A stretch of 64,000 bases of DNA from SHVO01 sp041906145 (GTDB lineage Bacteria > Pseudomonadota > Alphaproteobacteria > Rhodospirillales > Rhodospirillaceae). Position 1 is the first letter of the stretch. Every line of letters begins with the position of its first letter. The translations under genes and the position numbers were made by a program. The stretch lies in NCBI GenBank assembly GCA_041906145.1, contig JAYRJU010000001.1, positions 1,502,104 through 1,566,103 of the forward strand, in the 5' to 3' direction. Below are positions 43,501-50,542 of the stretch, piece by piece. Under the pieces are notes generated by a model. That model was given only the letters and a program-made list of their open reading frames with translations. It was not told the DNA's origin and searched no databases.

Positions 43501-43710
43501 CTAGTAAATGCGTCGAAAGATACGCTTCGCGATGAGTTTCGCGGCCTTAGCGGCAACGAGATTTCAGTGGTACTCGCCGAACATGAGCTGACGGTTTATT
43601 TCAGCAAGACACATGTTATCGACCTAAAGGCGGTGCTCGACGCCGAGGCCGCTGTCAACGCTACGTCCGCCGACGACGCAGACGCCAAAGTTCTTGCGGA
43701 TATAGTTTAA
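40516..43710 (+). CDS. Sacsin-like GHKL ATPase with C-terminal degenerate HNH zinc domain
   Basis: The 1064-residue protein has an HSP90/histidine-kinase-type ATPase fold at the N-terminus: N-box YELLQNAEDAGA (57-68), EHDGRRTF (83-90), SITGIHNSTKN (97-107) and lid KIGKFGVGFKSVF (112-124), as in sacsin N-terminal modules. The centre is long and unassigned. Near the end lies a treble-clef-like zinc site, CQIC (948-951) with LCPNHSAMF (C987, H990), as in HNH nucleases. However, the usual catalytic His-His is replaced by Val-Glu in YFEVVEF, so the nuclease is probably inactive. GTG 40516 or ATG 40528 may be the start. Fourth large protein of the candidate defence operon. Confidence 0.85.
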   Translation: MSEIMAGIGPNNAQGSAFLRDLINRRRKLIDGLDANKGEVNLDIFEDFYPDRAHFVYELLQNAEDAGATRVTFTLKPDRLICEHDGRRTFTEADVVSITGIHNSTKNKSPDKIGKFGVGFKSVFVYTQSPTVHSGQFSFRIVQMILPEPIAPDPSVGNQTRFEFPFDNPKKTASEAYAEIAAGLTDLDETTLLFLSNLKGIRWQISGKEHGEVLRHEHSDFHFEVLKQAGDKTTSSSHLLKFDQAVSGLETHRVAVAFPLDFLPGVRQFDKGKQLVEQFKIVAAPQGRVAVFFVAAKETSGLSFHLHGPFVPELSRASIKETAANEPLFDQLAALCAKSLHKIRDLGLLTPEFLAILPNPQDQLPLRYQPIRSAIIAEMNTQALTPTHARGHAEAKRLIQAKASLKQLLSTEDIEFLVEYDNTPPLWAIGVTQKNNRIDNFLGGLDIQDWGIDEFIETFKRATAGGRYIQVAPYFVRGPDQEFMRWLAGKPPEWLQQFYALLHDEAAQAGHSHVLKGLKIVRLDDGTFSTAGDCFFASDHSGDGISTVDPQVYTSGRAKPQQEKAKKLLSDLGVRELGEAEEIELILKARYTKEAEIPDDRTYLRDLKRFVTLVEQQPGKAKLFATHYIFQGEDDDWHTPESIYLDQPYKLTDLSAYYGRLGDDADCVALHKRYRDHSIAIKRFRIFCEAVGVKTELKIRKGSCSDNPEWASLRRVGGDRYTSPIDADYYLPHLPKLLETPSLELSRLIWRTLTSLSSETYYLRAVYRRNQSGGTNYADSRLVHDLRAACWVPQSNGTFVRPADASRELLPHGFPYDAGSPGIEAVQFGVTARRQSAEAREKDTAAKSLGFTDAAAAERARRFNELPIAEQEKILEGLDDRNKSALPDREPANPERRAQRVREQAMKAPNKETEVRERSVSIGREEVKEHAEVYLRERYRNADGEMTCQICKGPLPFKLDDGREYFEVVEFLPELTKRHLQNYIALCPNHSAMFRLVNASKDTLRDEFRGLSGNEISVVLAEHELTVYFSKTHVIDLKAVLDAEAAVNATSADDADAKVLADIV

Positions 43711-43721
43711 GAGTCAGCGAA

Positions 43722-44585
43722 ATGAAGCCAAGCATTTCCGAGTTCTCGTATGGATTTGCTCTGACACATGAACTCTTAGGGCATATCGGCCCCGTCAGAG
43801 CAGCGCCAGTGTTTCCGTCCTTGATTGAGGAGGGGAAGAAGGGCGGCGGATACGACGTAAAATTGGATAAACCAGGATATCCTTTGTATTTGCAATTCAA
43901 GCGATCCGATTGCATGACGAGACGCAGCTGTAAGGAAATTTCTCAGTACAAGCTGCCAGTAACGCCTCCCTTTTTTCGCTTTCACCTGACTGAATCTGGT
44001 CGGTCCGACCAACACCAGCTCTTGTTAGATTTAGATAACGGTTACAATGAAGTTTATTATGCCGCGCCCGTTTTCCATCGGGTGCAAGAGCTCGACCGCG
44101 CCTATCAGGCCGCAGCGGTTCACCTTCGATCAATTTACGTTAAGCCGCAGGACATTGGCCCGCTTGATAGCCTGCCTCATCATGTCGCCTTCGACCGCCG
44201 GCGCGCTTGGCTGTTTTCTGAACCGAAGAAACTCGCCTGCACCTTTGGAACGAATCTCGCCGAGCGCCTGCAAGAAAGGCTGGCCAAAGACCCGACACCG
44301 TTTGCCGAAAGTCTGCGGACCTATCGCCAACAAGCTGAGCAAGTCATTAAGAAGCGTCGAGTACGCTTGCGTTCTGTAAGTGATATTGATGCTTCGGATC
44401 GCAAGCTTCAACAAAAGGCAACCGAAGTATTTTTCCAGATCAGTTCTGCACCTCCGCTACCGACTGGAACGCCGCACGTTCCGCGCCCGCCGCGCAATGA
44501 AACTGAGCGGGAATTACGGGTATTAGCCGACGTAGCGCTACGAGCTTTCGGCGCGCAGCTATTCATCGTCCAGTCTTCTCGATAA
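43722..44585 (+). CDS. Uncharacterised protein with PD-(D/E)XK-like core, last gene of the operon
   Basis: The 287-residue protein of unknown family starts 11 bases after the GHKL gene and ends the operon. The N-terminal part reads EFSYGFALTHELL, then FPSLIEEGKKGGGYDVKLD, then YPLYLQFKRSD. D45 with Q58-x-K60 is the D...(E/Q)xK arrangement of PD-(D/E)XK nucleases, with E36/E37 possible helpers. The middle is Tyr- and Arg-rich (HRVQELDRAYQAAAVHL), and the C-terminal part is helical with a Pro-rich linker (SAPPLPTGTPHVPRPPR). A nuclease or effector role is inference from motif and context; the fold needs structure prediction. Confidence 0.75.
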   Translation: MKPSISEFSYGFALTHELLGHIGPVRAAPVFPSLIEEGKKGGGYDVKLDKPGYPLYLQFKRSDCMTRRSCKEISQYKLPVTPPFFRFHLTESGRSDQHQLLLDLDNGYNEVYYAAPVFHRVQELDRAYQAAAVHLRSIYVKPQDIGPLDSLPHHVAFDRRRAWLFSEPKKLACTFGTNLAERLQERLAKDPTPFAESLRTYRQQAEQVIKKRRVRLRSVSDIDASDRKLQQKATEVFFQISSAPPLPTGTPHVPRPPRNETERELRVLADVALRAFGAQLFIVQSSR

Positions 44586-44782
44586 CCCTTTTTCGTTATG
44601 CGCTTTTGCGTTTGTGCCGAAAACACTTGATTGCCGAACACCTGAAACGGTGCTCGAAAATGCCCGTAAAGCCGTCGTTCATATGCGCCAAATGGCGTTG
44701 GGTTATCGGTACAGCCTAGTTTTGAGCAATTGAGCGCGTGGCCATGGCGAGGCTTGGCGAGGTGAGCGGCTAGCTGTTGGCG

Positions 44783-45133
44783 TCAAAAACTAACACCGAG
44801 TTTTGGCAACACCCAAATCATCAATCCATAAAGCGCTATGGTAAGGAGACAGACCGCTGGAAGGGCGGTCCAAAATCCCATTCCATGACGTAATAGTGCT
44901 GGGAGGACCAGAAACATCGGCAACGACGGTAGCACAAACCAAAAGGTGCTCTCGGTGTGCCGAGCAATCCGTTCCACATCGCTCGTATCGCGCCACAGCC
45001 AGATGATTGCCAGAATGGATACGAGCGGCAACGAGGCAATTAGTCCTCCAATGCTGGGACTGCGCCGTGCGATTTCTGAAACGATCATTACGATGACGCC
45101 AGAAAGAAGGGCTTTAACTATCAGATATGCCAC
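44783..45133 (-). CDS. DUF3147 family membrane protein
   Basis: The 116-residue protein has four membrane helices (VKALLSGVIVMIVSEIA; IGGLIASLPLVSILAIIWL; TFWFVLPSLPMFLVLPALL; LPAVCLLTIALYGLMIWVL), the pattern of DUF3147. It starts at GTG with GAGGTG five bases ahead. It is the last gene of a minus-strand run that includes a VIT transporter and two cytochrome b561-type genes. Function unknown. Confidence 0.85.
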   Translation of the reverse strand: MAYLIVKALLSGVIVMIVSEIARRSPSIGGLIASLPLVSILAIIWLWRDTSDVERIARHTESTFWFVLPSLPMFLVLPALLRHGMGFWTALPAVCLLTIALYGLMIWVLPKLGVSF

Positions 45134-45142
45134 TTATGCACC

Positions 45143-45262
45143 TCATGTGCGGCGTTGTGCGTACAGCTTATCCATGTTCGACCATTTGATCGCTCCCATG
45201 AAAGCGTCAACGTCAGCTGCGGTTTTCGCGCCATAATCTATGTGATAAGGGCACCCGTACAT
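45143..45262 (-). CDS. Possible 39-aa small protein, weak
   Basis: The frame MYGCPYHIDYGAKTAADVDA... runs to TGA at 45143, ten bases before the GTG of the DUF3147 gene, in the same orientation. It reads as plausible protein and could be a small gene, or the end of an older gene whose 5' part was lost, because the frame stays open to 45292. There is no clear ribosome site. I cannot decide between a real gene, a remnant and chance. Confidence 0.3.
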   Translation of the reverse strand: MYGCPYHIDYGAKTAADVDAFMGAIKWSNMDKLYAQRRT

Positions 45263-45344
45263 GTCGAGCGCCAGTATCCGATATCGGCATAGCCCGGTTT
45301 AAGTCATCGAGCGCCTTAGCCGCCGCGTGACGAAGTTGTAGTAA

Positions 45345-45632
45345 CTATTTCGGCTTCGCTTTACTCGCCGCATCACCGGCCTTCTCCCTCATCTCGGCAC
45401 CTTTGCCCTTTTCTTTAGCGCCCATGCCTTTCATCTCTGAGCTGCGGCCCTTCATATGGTCGTGCTCTTTAGCTCCCATGCCTTTGGCCTTACCCATCTT
45501 CTCCATGCAGGCGGCCTTTTCAGTGCCCGCCATTTTGCCGCACATCTCTTCAGGTTCTGCGGCCTGCGCCGCAACGCCGAGGGTTATCGCAGCAGCCAAA
45601 GCAACCATTGGATAAAACGACGTATAACGCAT
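45345..45632 (-). CDS. Small periplasmic Met/Lys-rich repeat protein
   Basis: The 95-residue protein has a signal peptide (FYPMVALAAAITLGVAAQAA-E). The mature part is full of Lys, Met, Glu and His: EEMCGKMAGTEKAACMEKMG, then two KGMGAKE repeats with HDHMKGR between. Two cysteines and many Met/His could bind metal. It lies 50 bases downstream of the VIT-family transporter gene, which fits a metal-handling role, but that is inference. The mature sequence is probably disordered. Confidence 0.75.
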   Translation of the reverse strand: MRYTSFYPMVALAAAITLGVAAQAAEPEEMCGKMAGTEKAACMEKMGKAKGMGAKEHDHMKGRSSEMKGMGAKEKGKGAEMREKAGDAASKAKPK

Positions 45633-45682
45633 GACACTTCCTCCCTGGTTTCAGTTTTTCATCTATCCATTGCAGCGTGGCC

Positions 45683-46378
45683 TTAAACTGCCGTTCCGAC
45701 GAGAGCACCAATGCCTGCCGTTAAGGCCATGGCAAGAGCACCCCAGAACGTCACACGCACCGTTGCCCGAAACATATTCGCTCCACCGGCTCGGGCACCT
45801 ATGGCTCCGAGCGCGGCCAAAAACAGCAGAGACGTGATTGAAACCACGGGCACGAGAAGTGAGGCCGGAGAGGCGATGACCATCACAAGCGGGAGCGCAG
45901 CGCCTGCGGAAAAGGTGACAGCTGATGTGAGCGCGGCCTGAATGGGACGTGCTGTTGTTATCTCAGAAATCCCCAGTTCGTCACGGGCGTGCGCTCCAAG
46001 GGCGTCTTTTGCCATGAGCTGATCGGCAACTTGCAGGGCGAGGTCGCGCTGAACGCCTCGCTTTATATAGACCTCCGCCAATTCGGTACGCTCGAAGGCC
46101 GGTTGGCTCGCAAGCTCAGACCGTTCCCGAGCAAGGTCCGCCTGTTCGGTATCCGACTGAGAGCTAACTGAAACATACTCGCCCGCCGCCATAGACATGG
46201 CACCCGCCACAAGACCGGCTACACCTGCGACAAGTATTGATGATCCAGTTCCAGAGGCCGACGCGACACCAACGATCAGGCTTGCTGTGGAAACGATGCC
46301 GTCGTTCGCACCGAGCACTGCGGCGCGTAACCAGCCAATACGCTCAACCCGATGCCGTTCCGTATGAAGACGGCTCAC
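45683..46378 (-). CDS. VIT1/CCC1 family iron/manganese transporter
   Basis: The 231-residue protein has five membrane helices and the family motifs WLRAAVLGANDGIVSTASLIVG (TM1) and GLVAGAMSMAAGEYVSVSSQSDTE (TM2 and start of the metal-binding domain). A charged cytosolic helix domain (LARERSEL, MAKDALGAHARDELG) and three C-terminal helices follow. VIT/CCC1 proteins move Fe2+ or Mn2+ out of the cytosol. The gene starts directly at the base after the cytochrome b stop (46379), so they are co-transcribed, perhaps under the FNR-type box at 47751. Host direction of transport in bacteria is inferred from family. Confidence 0.9.
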   Translation of the reverse strand: MSRLHTERHRVERIGWLRAAVLGANDGIVSTASLIVGVASASGTGSSILVAGVAGLVAGAMSMAAGEYVSVSSQSDTEQADLARERSELASQPAFERTELAEVYIKRGVQRDLALQVADQLMAKDALGAHARDELGISEITTARPIQAALTSAVTFSAGAALPLVMVIASPASLLVPVVSITSLLFLAALGAIGARAGGANMFRATVRVTFWGALAMALTAGIGALVGTAV

Positions 46379-47107
46379 TTACTTCGGCCTATCAGCCGGA
46401 GGATTAGAAAAGGTTTTACGGCCACTGAACATAGCAGAAACGATATTGCCGCCGTGCTTCAGCTCGGTCAGGACGACGGCCAGGATATGCAGCGTAATGA
46501 GCCCGAGGAGAACGAAGTACATGATCTCATGTGTTTCGACGACAGGAGCCCGCATTTCTCGCATTGCCTTGTAGGCTTCGGGATCAACTGTCTCCGGCGC
46601 GTAAGGCCGGACTTGGCTGGGATCCAACCCACTTGCGGCAACGTCCGCCGCGATGGTCTTACCGAATGGCGGCATATAGAGATCGGTTCCGGCCAGGATA
46701 AGACCAGTGGCTCCTTGGAGGATCAGCGCCCCGAGCAACACCGTGACGGCTATACGTCCGAGCGGCGTGTGGCCGACGTAGTTCACGGCACGGCCCTCTC
46801 GGATCGCTGAAAGCTCTCCAGCCAATTGCGTTCCGTATCCTCGCCCGAAGGGAAGAACGGCACGCCAACGTGCGTAAGGTCCGCCGATAAAACCCCATAC
46901 CAGTCGCCAGAGCAGATTGAGCACAAAGACGTAGCCAATCCACACATGCGTCGTTTTCAAAATGATTTTGCCATCATTTGGCACGCCGAGCGCGTCCGCA
47001 TTGAGGATGACGGTGCCGACGGCGATGAGGCCCAGAACACAGAGGACATTCAGCCAGTGGAAAATGCGCGTGGTGGCATCCCACACTTTGTATTCTTGTA
47101 AGTTCAC
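46379..47107 (-). CDS. Cytochrome b561-type membrane protein (hydrogenase/formate dehydrogenase-like b subunit)
   Basis: The 242-residue PF01292-type protein has four helices with candidate haem ligands in RIFHWLNVL, LKTTHVWIGYVF, ETHEIMYFVLL and LITLHILAVVL. YVGHTPLGR is the classic b-type cytochrome loop. The long segment between helices 3 and 4 (about 140-185) would be periplasmic. It should pass electrons between the quinone pool and a periplasmic haem protein. It overlaps the next cytochrome gene by four bases. No partner cytochrome c is encoded on the island. Confidence 0.88.
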   Translation of the reverse strand: MNLQEYKVWDATTRIFHWLNVLCVLGLIAVGTVILNADALGVPNDGKIILKTTHVWIGYVFVLNLLWRLVWGFIGGPYARWRAVLPFGRGYGTQLAGELSAIREGRAVNYVGHTPLGRIAVTVLLGALILQGATGLILAGTDLYMPPFGKTIAADVAASGLDPSQVRPYAPETVDPEAYKAMREMRAPVVETHEIMYFVLLGLITLHILAVVLTELKHGGNIVSAMFSGRKTFSNPPADRPK

Positions 47108-47664
47108 GGAGCCCCGTCCTTTTTTGTAGAAGTATGGAAAAATAGCATGAACAGCGCGAGCGGTCGCTTGAAGAGCACGAGATAGGAAACGTGAGTGACT
47201 ATGAGAAGCATGAGCAGGTTCGCCAGGACTTCGTGAACCTCTCCCACAAAGCTCTCATCACCATCTTCGTCGTGATCATCTCGTTCCGAACCTGATCCGC
47301 TGTCTGCAAGGGCCTGGCTGCCTATCGTTTGGTCCGCCATGCCTATGGAGTGGCCCCGATCCATAGCAATGCCGGTCAGCGTTACGGCGATTAGACACGT
47401 CGCAATGCCCAGCAGAAGTGTCCGGCTTATCGCCGGGTGCGTCATGGCCGTGGAAAGCTGCAAGCCCTCGAAGTGTGGATAGAACCGCATCAGGCCCAAC
47501 TGCGGGACGCCGGTCAGCGCCCATGCGAGCCGCATAAGAATGATCGCCGCGACCGCATACCCCAGCCAGGCATGAAACATGCTGTCGTCGCCGGTGGCGT
47601 AGGCGAGCACCACCAGAAGGGCGAGTACCGCGTGGTAGGAACGCAGTCGCTGCATAACCAACAT
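47104..47664 (-). CDS. Cytochrome b561-type membrane protein with acidic loop
   Basis: The 186-residue protein has four helices and histidines in RSYHAVLALL, FHAWLGYAVAA, GEVHEVLANLLM and IVTHVSYLVLF as probable haem ligands. Between helices 3 and 4 lies an acidic loop (GSGSERDDHDEDGDES) that may bind metal or a partner. First gene of a run with the second cytochrome b, the VIT transporter, the Met-rich protein and DUF3147. A perfect FNR/FixK-type box lies about 90 bases upstream, suggesting expression at low oxygen. The start could also be the Met two codons later. Confidence 0.85.
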   Translation of the reverse strand: MLVMQRLRSYHAVLALLVVLAYATGDDSMFHAWLGYAVAAIILMRLAWALTGVPQLGLMRFYPHFEGLQLSTAMTHPAISRTLLLGIATCLIAVTLTGIAMDRGHSIGMADQTIGSQALADSGSGSERDDHDEDGDESFVGEVHEVLANLLMLLIVTHVSYLVLFKRPLALFMLFFHTSTKKDGAP

Positions 47665-47750
47665 CGGAAAACTCTGCCCCCTTAAGTGCTGGCTCTAGAA
47701 GTGACGAATGACCCGAAAGTCTACCTTACAAGTATGGATAACGGCACGGG

Positions 47751-47764
47751 TTGATCCCCATCAA
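47751..47764. promoter_or_regulatory. FNR/FixK-type box
   Basis: TTGATCCCCATCAA is an exact TTGAT-N4-ATCAA dyad, the FNR/FixK consensus. It lies 87 bases before the start of the cytochrome b561 run (minus strand), a position compatible with activation at low oxygen. Confidence 0.7.
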
Positions 47765-47819
47765 ACCGCTCAGGCAGGGACCGCGGCCTTACAGCTATAT
47801 CGGTCGGCGATATAGCGGA

Positions 47820-48206
47820 TCACAAACCAGCAATCACACGTTCGAGCTTGGCGCGGACTTCCTGGGCGGCTGCCTTCAGAGCTGGGTTGTCGATGGCCTG
47901 CATCGAGGCGACAGGATCAATGGCGGCCACTTCGGTCTCACCATTACCAGCGTCCCGAACGATTACGTTGCAGGGCAGCATCGTTCCCACGTGGGCTTCA
48001 AGTTTGAGGGCTTCGTAAGCCAGGGCCGGATTGCACGCTCCCAGTATCCTGTAACTGGGGATGTCGGCGTTGATCTTTTGTTTCATGGTCGCCCTCACGT
48101 CGATGTCTGTGAGGACCCCAAAGCCTTCTGTTTTTAGAGCGGCAATGGTGCGCGCTACCGCTTCGTCGAACCCAACTGAGAGCTTCTGTGCGATATAATA
48201 AGTCAT
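47820..48206 (-). CDS. DUF302 family protein
   Basis: The 128-residue protein fits DUF302: YYIAQKLSVGFDEAVARTIAALKTEGFGVLTDIDVRATM in order, then YRILGACNPALAYEAL with the conserved Cys, and GTMLPCNVIVRD. The fold is small and soluble; the family often sits near redox and metal genes, and its activity is unknown. It lies upstream of the FNR box, on the same strand as the cytochromes. Confidence 0.9.
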   Translation of the reverse strand: MTYYIAQKLSVGFDEAVARTIAALKTEGFGVLTDIDVRATMKQKINADIPSYRILGACNPALAYEALKLEAHVGTMLPCNVIVRDAGNGETEVAAIDPVASMQAIDNPALKAAAQEVRAKLERVIAGL

Positions 48207-48382
48207 TCGATTCTCCTTAATGACGAGCGTTCAATCGCTTCAAAATATGTCAGCAGACCCTACGAGGAGGCTGCGCGGATTGTGGAGGTAGAGGGTATAT
48301 TCTAAAACGGTACCAATCGGACCGGCTGCATGTATTTCGCAAAGTCGTTATCTCGGCTCTAAGGTCTGAATAAGGGGGAAAG

Positions 48383-48802
48383 ATGGCTCGTATTCTCATT
48401 GGTATCGACGGATCAAAGGGGGCGCTTAAGGCGCTTGATTATGTTGTCGCGAGAAAGCGCAGGGGCGAAAAGATCGAAGTTCTGCTGCTCTACGCCCAAC
48501 CGATAATCAAAGCGCACGGCCCAGTAATGACCAAGGCCATGGTGAATGATTATCAGGCTCAGGAAGCCGAAAAGGTGCTCTCTGCGGCGGGGCTAAAGAC
48601 CCGCGCCAAATTCCTGGAAGCCGACACTTATGTGGAAACGGGCGATCCCGCCGAATGTATTATTGCGTTCGCCAAGAAATCGAAATGCACCGAAATCGTC
48701 ATGGGTAGTCGAGGGCTTGGGCGATTATCCGGACTACTCCTCGGCTCCGTCGTGGCTAAAGTCGTGCAGTTAGCCGATATGCCGGTGGTGGTGGTTAAGT
48801 AA
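48383..48802 (+). CDS. Universal stress protein, UspA family
   Basis: The 139-residue protein is a single Usp domain: N-terminal RILIGIDGSKGALKALDYV with the ATP-binding Asp, and C-terminal GSRGLGRLSGLLLGSVVAKV, the G-x2-G-x9-G-S nucleotide loop, then ADMPVVVVK. The ribosome site AAGGGGGAAAG precedes the ATG. UspA proteins support survival in growth arrest or hypoxia. It stands alone, divergent from DUF302, and is followed by a DUF1971 gene 66 bases downstream. Confidence 0.93.
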   Translation: MARILIGIDGSKGALKALDYVVARKRRGEKIEVLLLYAQPIIKAHGPVMTKAMVNDYQAQEAEKVLSAAGLKTRAKFLEADTYVETGDPAECIIAFAKKSKCTEIVMGSRGLGRLSGLLLGSVVAKVVQLADMPVVVVK

Positions 48803-48868
48803 AGGGGCGCTCTCGTAGAGCCGACTAGCTAAGCGAGCCGCACGCCTTTAGCGCCTGGAGAGGAACTA

Positions 48869-49195
48869 ATGGAAGATACGCTTCCGCCTGGAGTGGCCGC
48901 CTACAAACGGACACCGATCTTCGATGAGAACACCGTGCCGCCGGGTCTACGTCGCGAGCATCGCACGAAGGACAATGTGTGGGCGCTCATTCATGTGCTC
49001 GAAGGAGAATTGCTGTACCGAATACTATCCCCGCAGAGCGAGCAGGTACTTACGTCTGAGAAACCCGGGGTGGTACGACCTGGGCAGCCGCATGAGGTAA
49101 TGCCTGTAGGTCATGTACGGTTTTTTGTGGAATTTCACGCAGAGCGCCCACCGGCTGGATCAGTTCATGCGATTAGCGTCGAGGGGGAGGAGTGA
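48869..49195 (+). CDS. DUF1971 / YeaR-TehB-type cupin-like protein
   Basis: The 108-residue protein matches DUF1971: LPPGVAAYKRTPIFDENTVPPGL, HRTKDNVWALIHVLEGELLYRI, PGVVRPGQPHEVMPVGHVRFFVEFH in order. Related YeaR-type domains respond to nitrosative or tellurite stress. The beta-rich fold is cupin-like. It shares direction with the UspA gene and is convergent with the ATP-grasp gene 16 bases away. Confidence 0.85.
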   Translation: MEDTLPPGVAAYKRTPIFDENTVPPGLRREHRTKDNVWALIHVLEGELLYRILSPQSEQVLTSEKPGVVRPGQPHEVMPVGHVRFFVEFHAERPPAGSVHAISVEGEE

Positions 49196-49211
49196 GGTGA
49201 CACCTCGTGCT

Positions 49212-50498
49212 TCAAATCGCTAGTACTGGCGCGAACCCGCCGCCCGGGGTTCTGAAATTCGTTGTTTGCCCCTGGTAAAGGCGTGCGGCGGCTAGAAGGA
49301 TTTCGCCGTCGTACACGTACAGCCGCACGTCAACCTTGCGGGGAACTCGAACGCCGTCCACTTCGACGAGCCGCTCGCTCGGTGGGGCGAAGTCCTGGGC
49401 CACATATCCACCTCGGGTTATTTCGCCCCAGACCCGCTTCGTCACCTTATCGCCGCGATAGACGGCTTTGCTCCCATGACCTCCGGCAGGTTTGAAAAAG
49501 AGCTTTCCTCTCTCAGCCCATAGTTGGTCGGCATTGGCATGATCGACCACGACCGTGCGCGGAATATTCTTGAGCCCAGCCAACACATCCACCGGCAAAT
49601 CCCAAGAATTTACAGCTGCCGCGTCTGTCAACAAGGATAAGTTACGCTTGTCTGCAAACAGCGCGTGAATTGACGGGTTCGGTGTGACAACGGCGGCTTG
49701 ATCAAGGTGGGCGGCTCTTAACGCAGCGTGTTCCGGCATCGCAAAAGAAAAATCGGTGAGGCGGTTGTAGACCAAATCAACCGGTCGGCCATCAGCCTGA
49801 AGCCAGTCACATTCGTAACGCAAATTAGCCGCGTCAACGATGACGGCCTCTATCCCATTTTTTTGGAAGAACCGCTGGGCAAGTTGGAACTCAGGGTAAA
49901 GATATTGCTCTTGCGGTCGATCATCCACGATGGCCACGCGAGAAAGAGCGCTTCCCCTCCTCTGAAGCGAAAACTCCGCCTTAAACATGTCTAGAACTTT
50001 GGCTTCAAAGCTCGCCACACCCGAACTATCCAATCCGACGTTCATTTCGGTGCAGCAGGAAAGCTGAGCTTTGGCGAGAAATGCGTTTAGGAACGCGCCT
50101 CCAGCATTGGTGTTCACTTCGATCAGTTTCGGGCCATCGTCGCCCAGATGGAAATCGTAGCCCATGAAAGCGCCTCGTGGACCAAAGCTCTGCCGCGCAA
50201 TCTCGGGAGCCCAAGACAAGACCTTCTCGCGATAAGCAGGCAGCTTCGCCACGGCCTCAATTGCTCTGACCGTCGCTAACATTTGGCCGAGAGCTTCGCG
50301 CGGCAGAAATACCGGGGTACTGGAAAAAAGATGTGGACGCGCCGCTATCAGATTGTTGAAGAACTCGCCGTCAGCACACTCACGTCGCAATGCTTCGGAC
50401 AGGGCGTCGCGATCAAGGGTCACGCAAAAGCAGTCCCGGTTGAGGCGCTCCGCGGTAGGTTCGCCCGTGGGCGGGGAACAGGAATTACCCTCGATCAT
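49212..50498 (-). CDS. ATP-grasp-type protein, glutathionylspermidine-synthase-like
   Basis: The 428-residue protein has features of an ATP-grasp ligase: GPKLIEVNTNAGGAFLNAF (about 130-148), a middle domain beginning RVAIVDDRPQEQYLYPEF, and a late nucleotide-binding part with LFFKPAGGHGSKAVYRG, GGYVAQDFAPP and KVDVRLYVYDGEILLAAARLY. It resembles circularly permuted ATP-grasp proteins often annotated with glutathionylspermidine synthase; the substrate is unknown. It follows the OsmC-family gene on the same strand at 44 bases, so a thiol-related role is possible. Confidence 0.7.
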   Translation of the reverse strand: MIEGNSCSPPTGEPTAERLNRDCFCVTLDRDALSEALRRECADGEFFNNLIAARPHLFSSTPVFLPREALGQMLATVRAIEAVAKLPAYREKVLSWAPEIARQSFGPRGAFMGYDFHLGDDGPKLIEVNTNAGGAFLNAFLAKAQLSCCTEMNVGLDSSGVASFEAKVLDMFKAEFSLQRRGSALSRVAIVDDRPQEQYLYPEFQLAQRFFQKNGIEAVIVDAANLRYECDWLQADGRPVDLVYNRLTDFSFAMPEHAALRAAHLDQAAVVTPNPSIHALFADKRNLSLLTDAAAVNSWDLPVDVLAGLKNIPRTVVVDHANADQLWAERGKLFFKPAGGHGSKAVYRGDKVTKRVWGEITRGGYVAQDFAPPSERLVEVDGVRVPRKVDVRLYVYDGEILLAAARLYQGQTTNFRTPGGGFAPVLAI

Positions 50499-50542
50499 TC
50501 TGCTGTCTTCCGCACCTATGGGTTCTGATCTTTTGGCCGAAT

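Noticed and set aside
32810..44585. Calling the operon DISARM or BREX outright
   Set aside because: DrmA, DrmB, DrmC, PglZ and BrxL are missing; only the SNF2-plus-methylase combination is shared.
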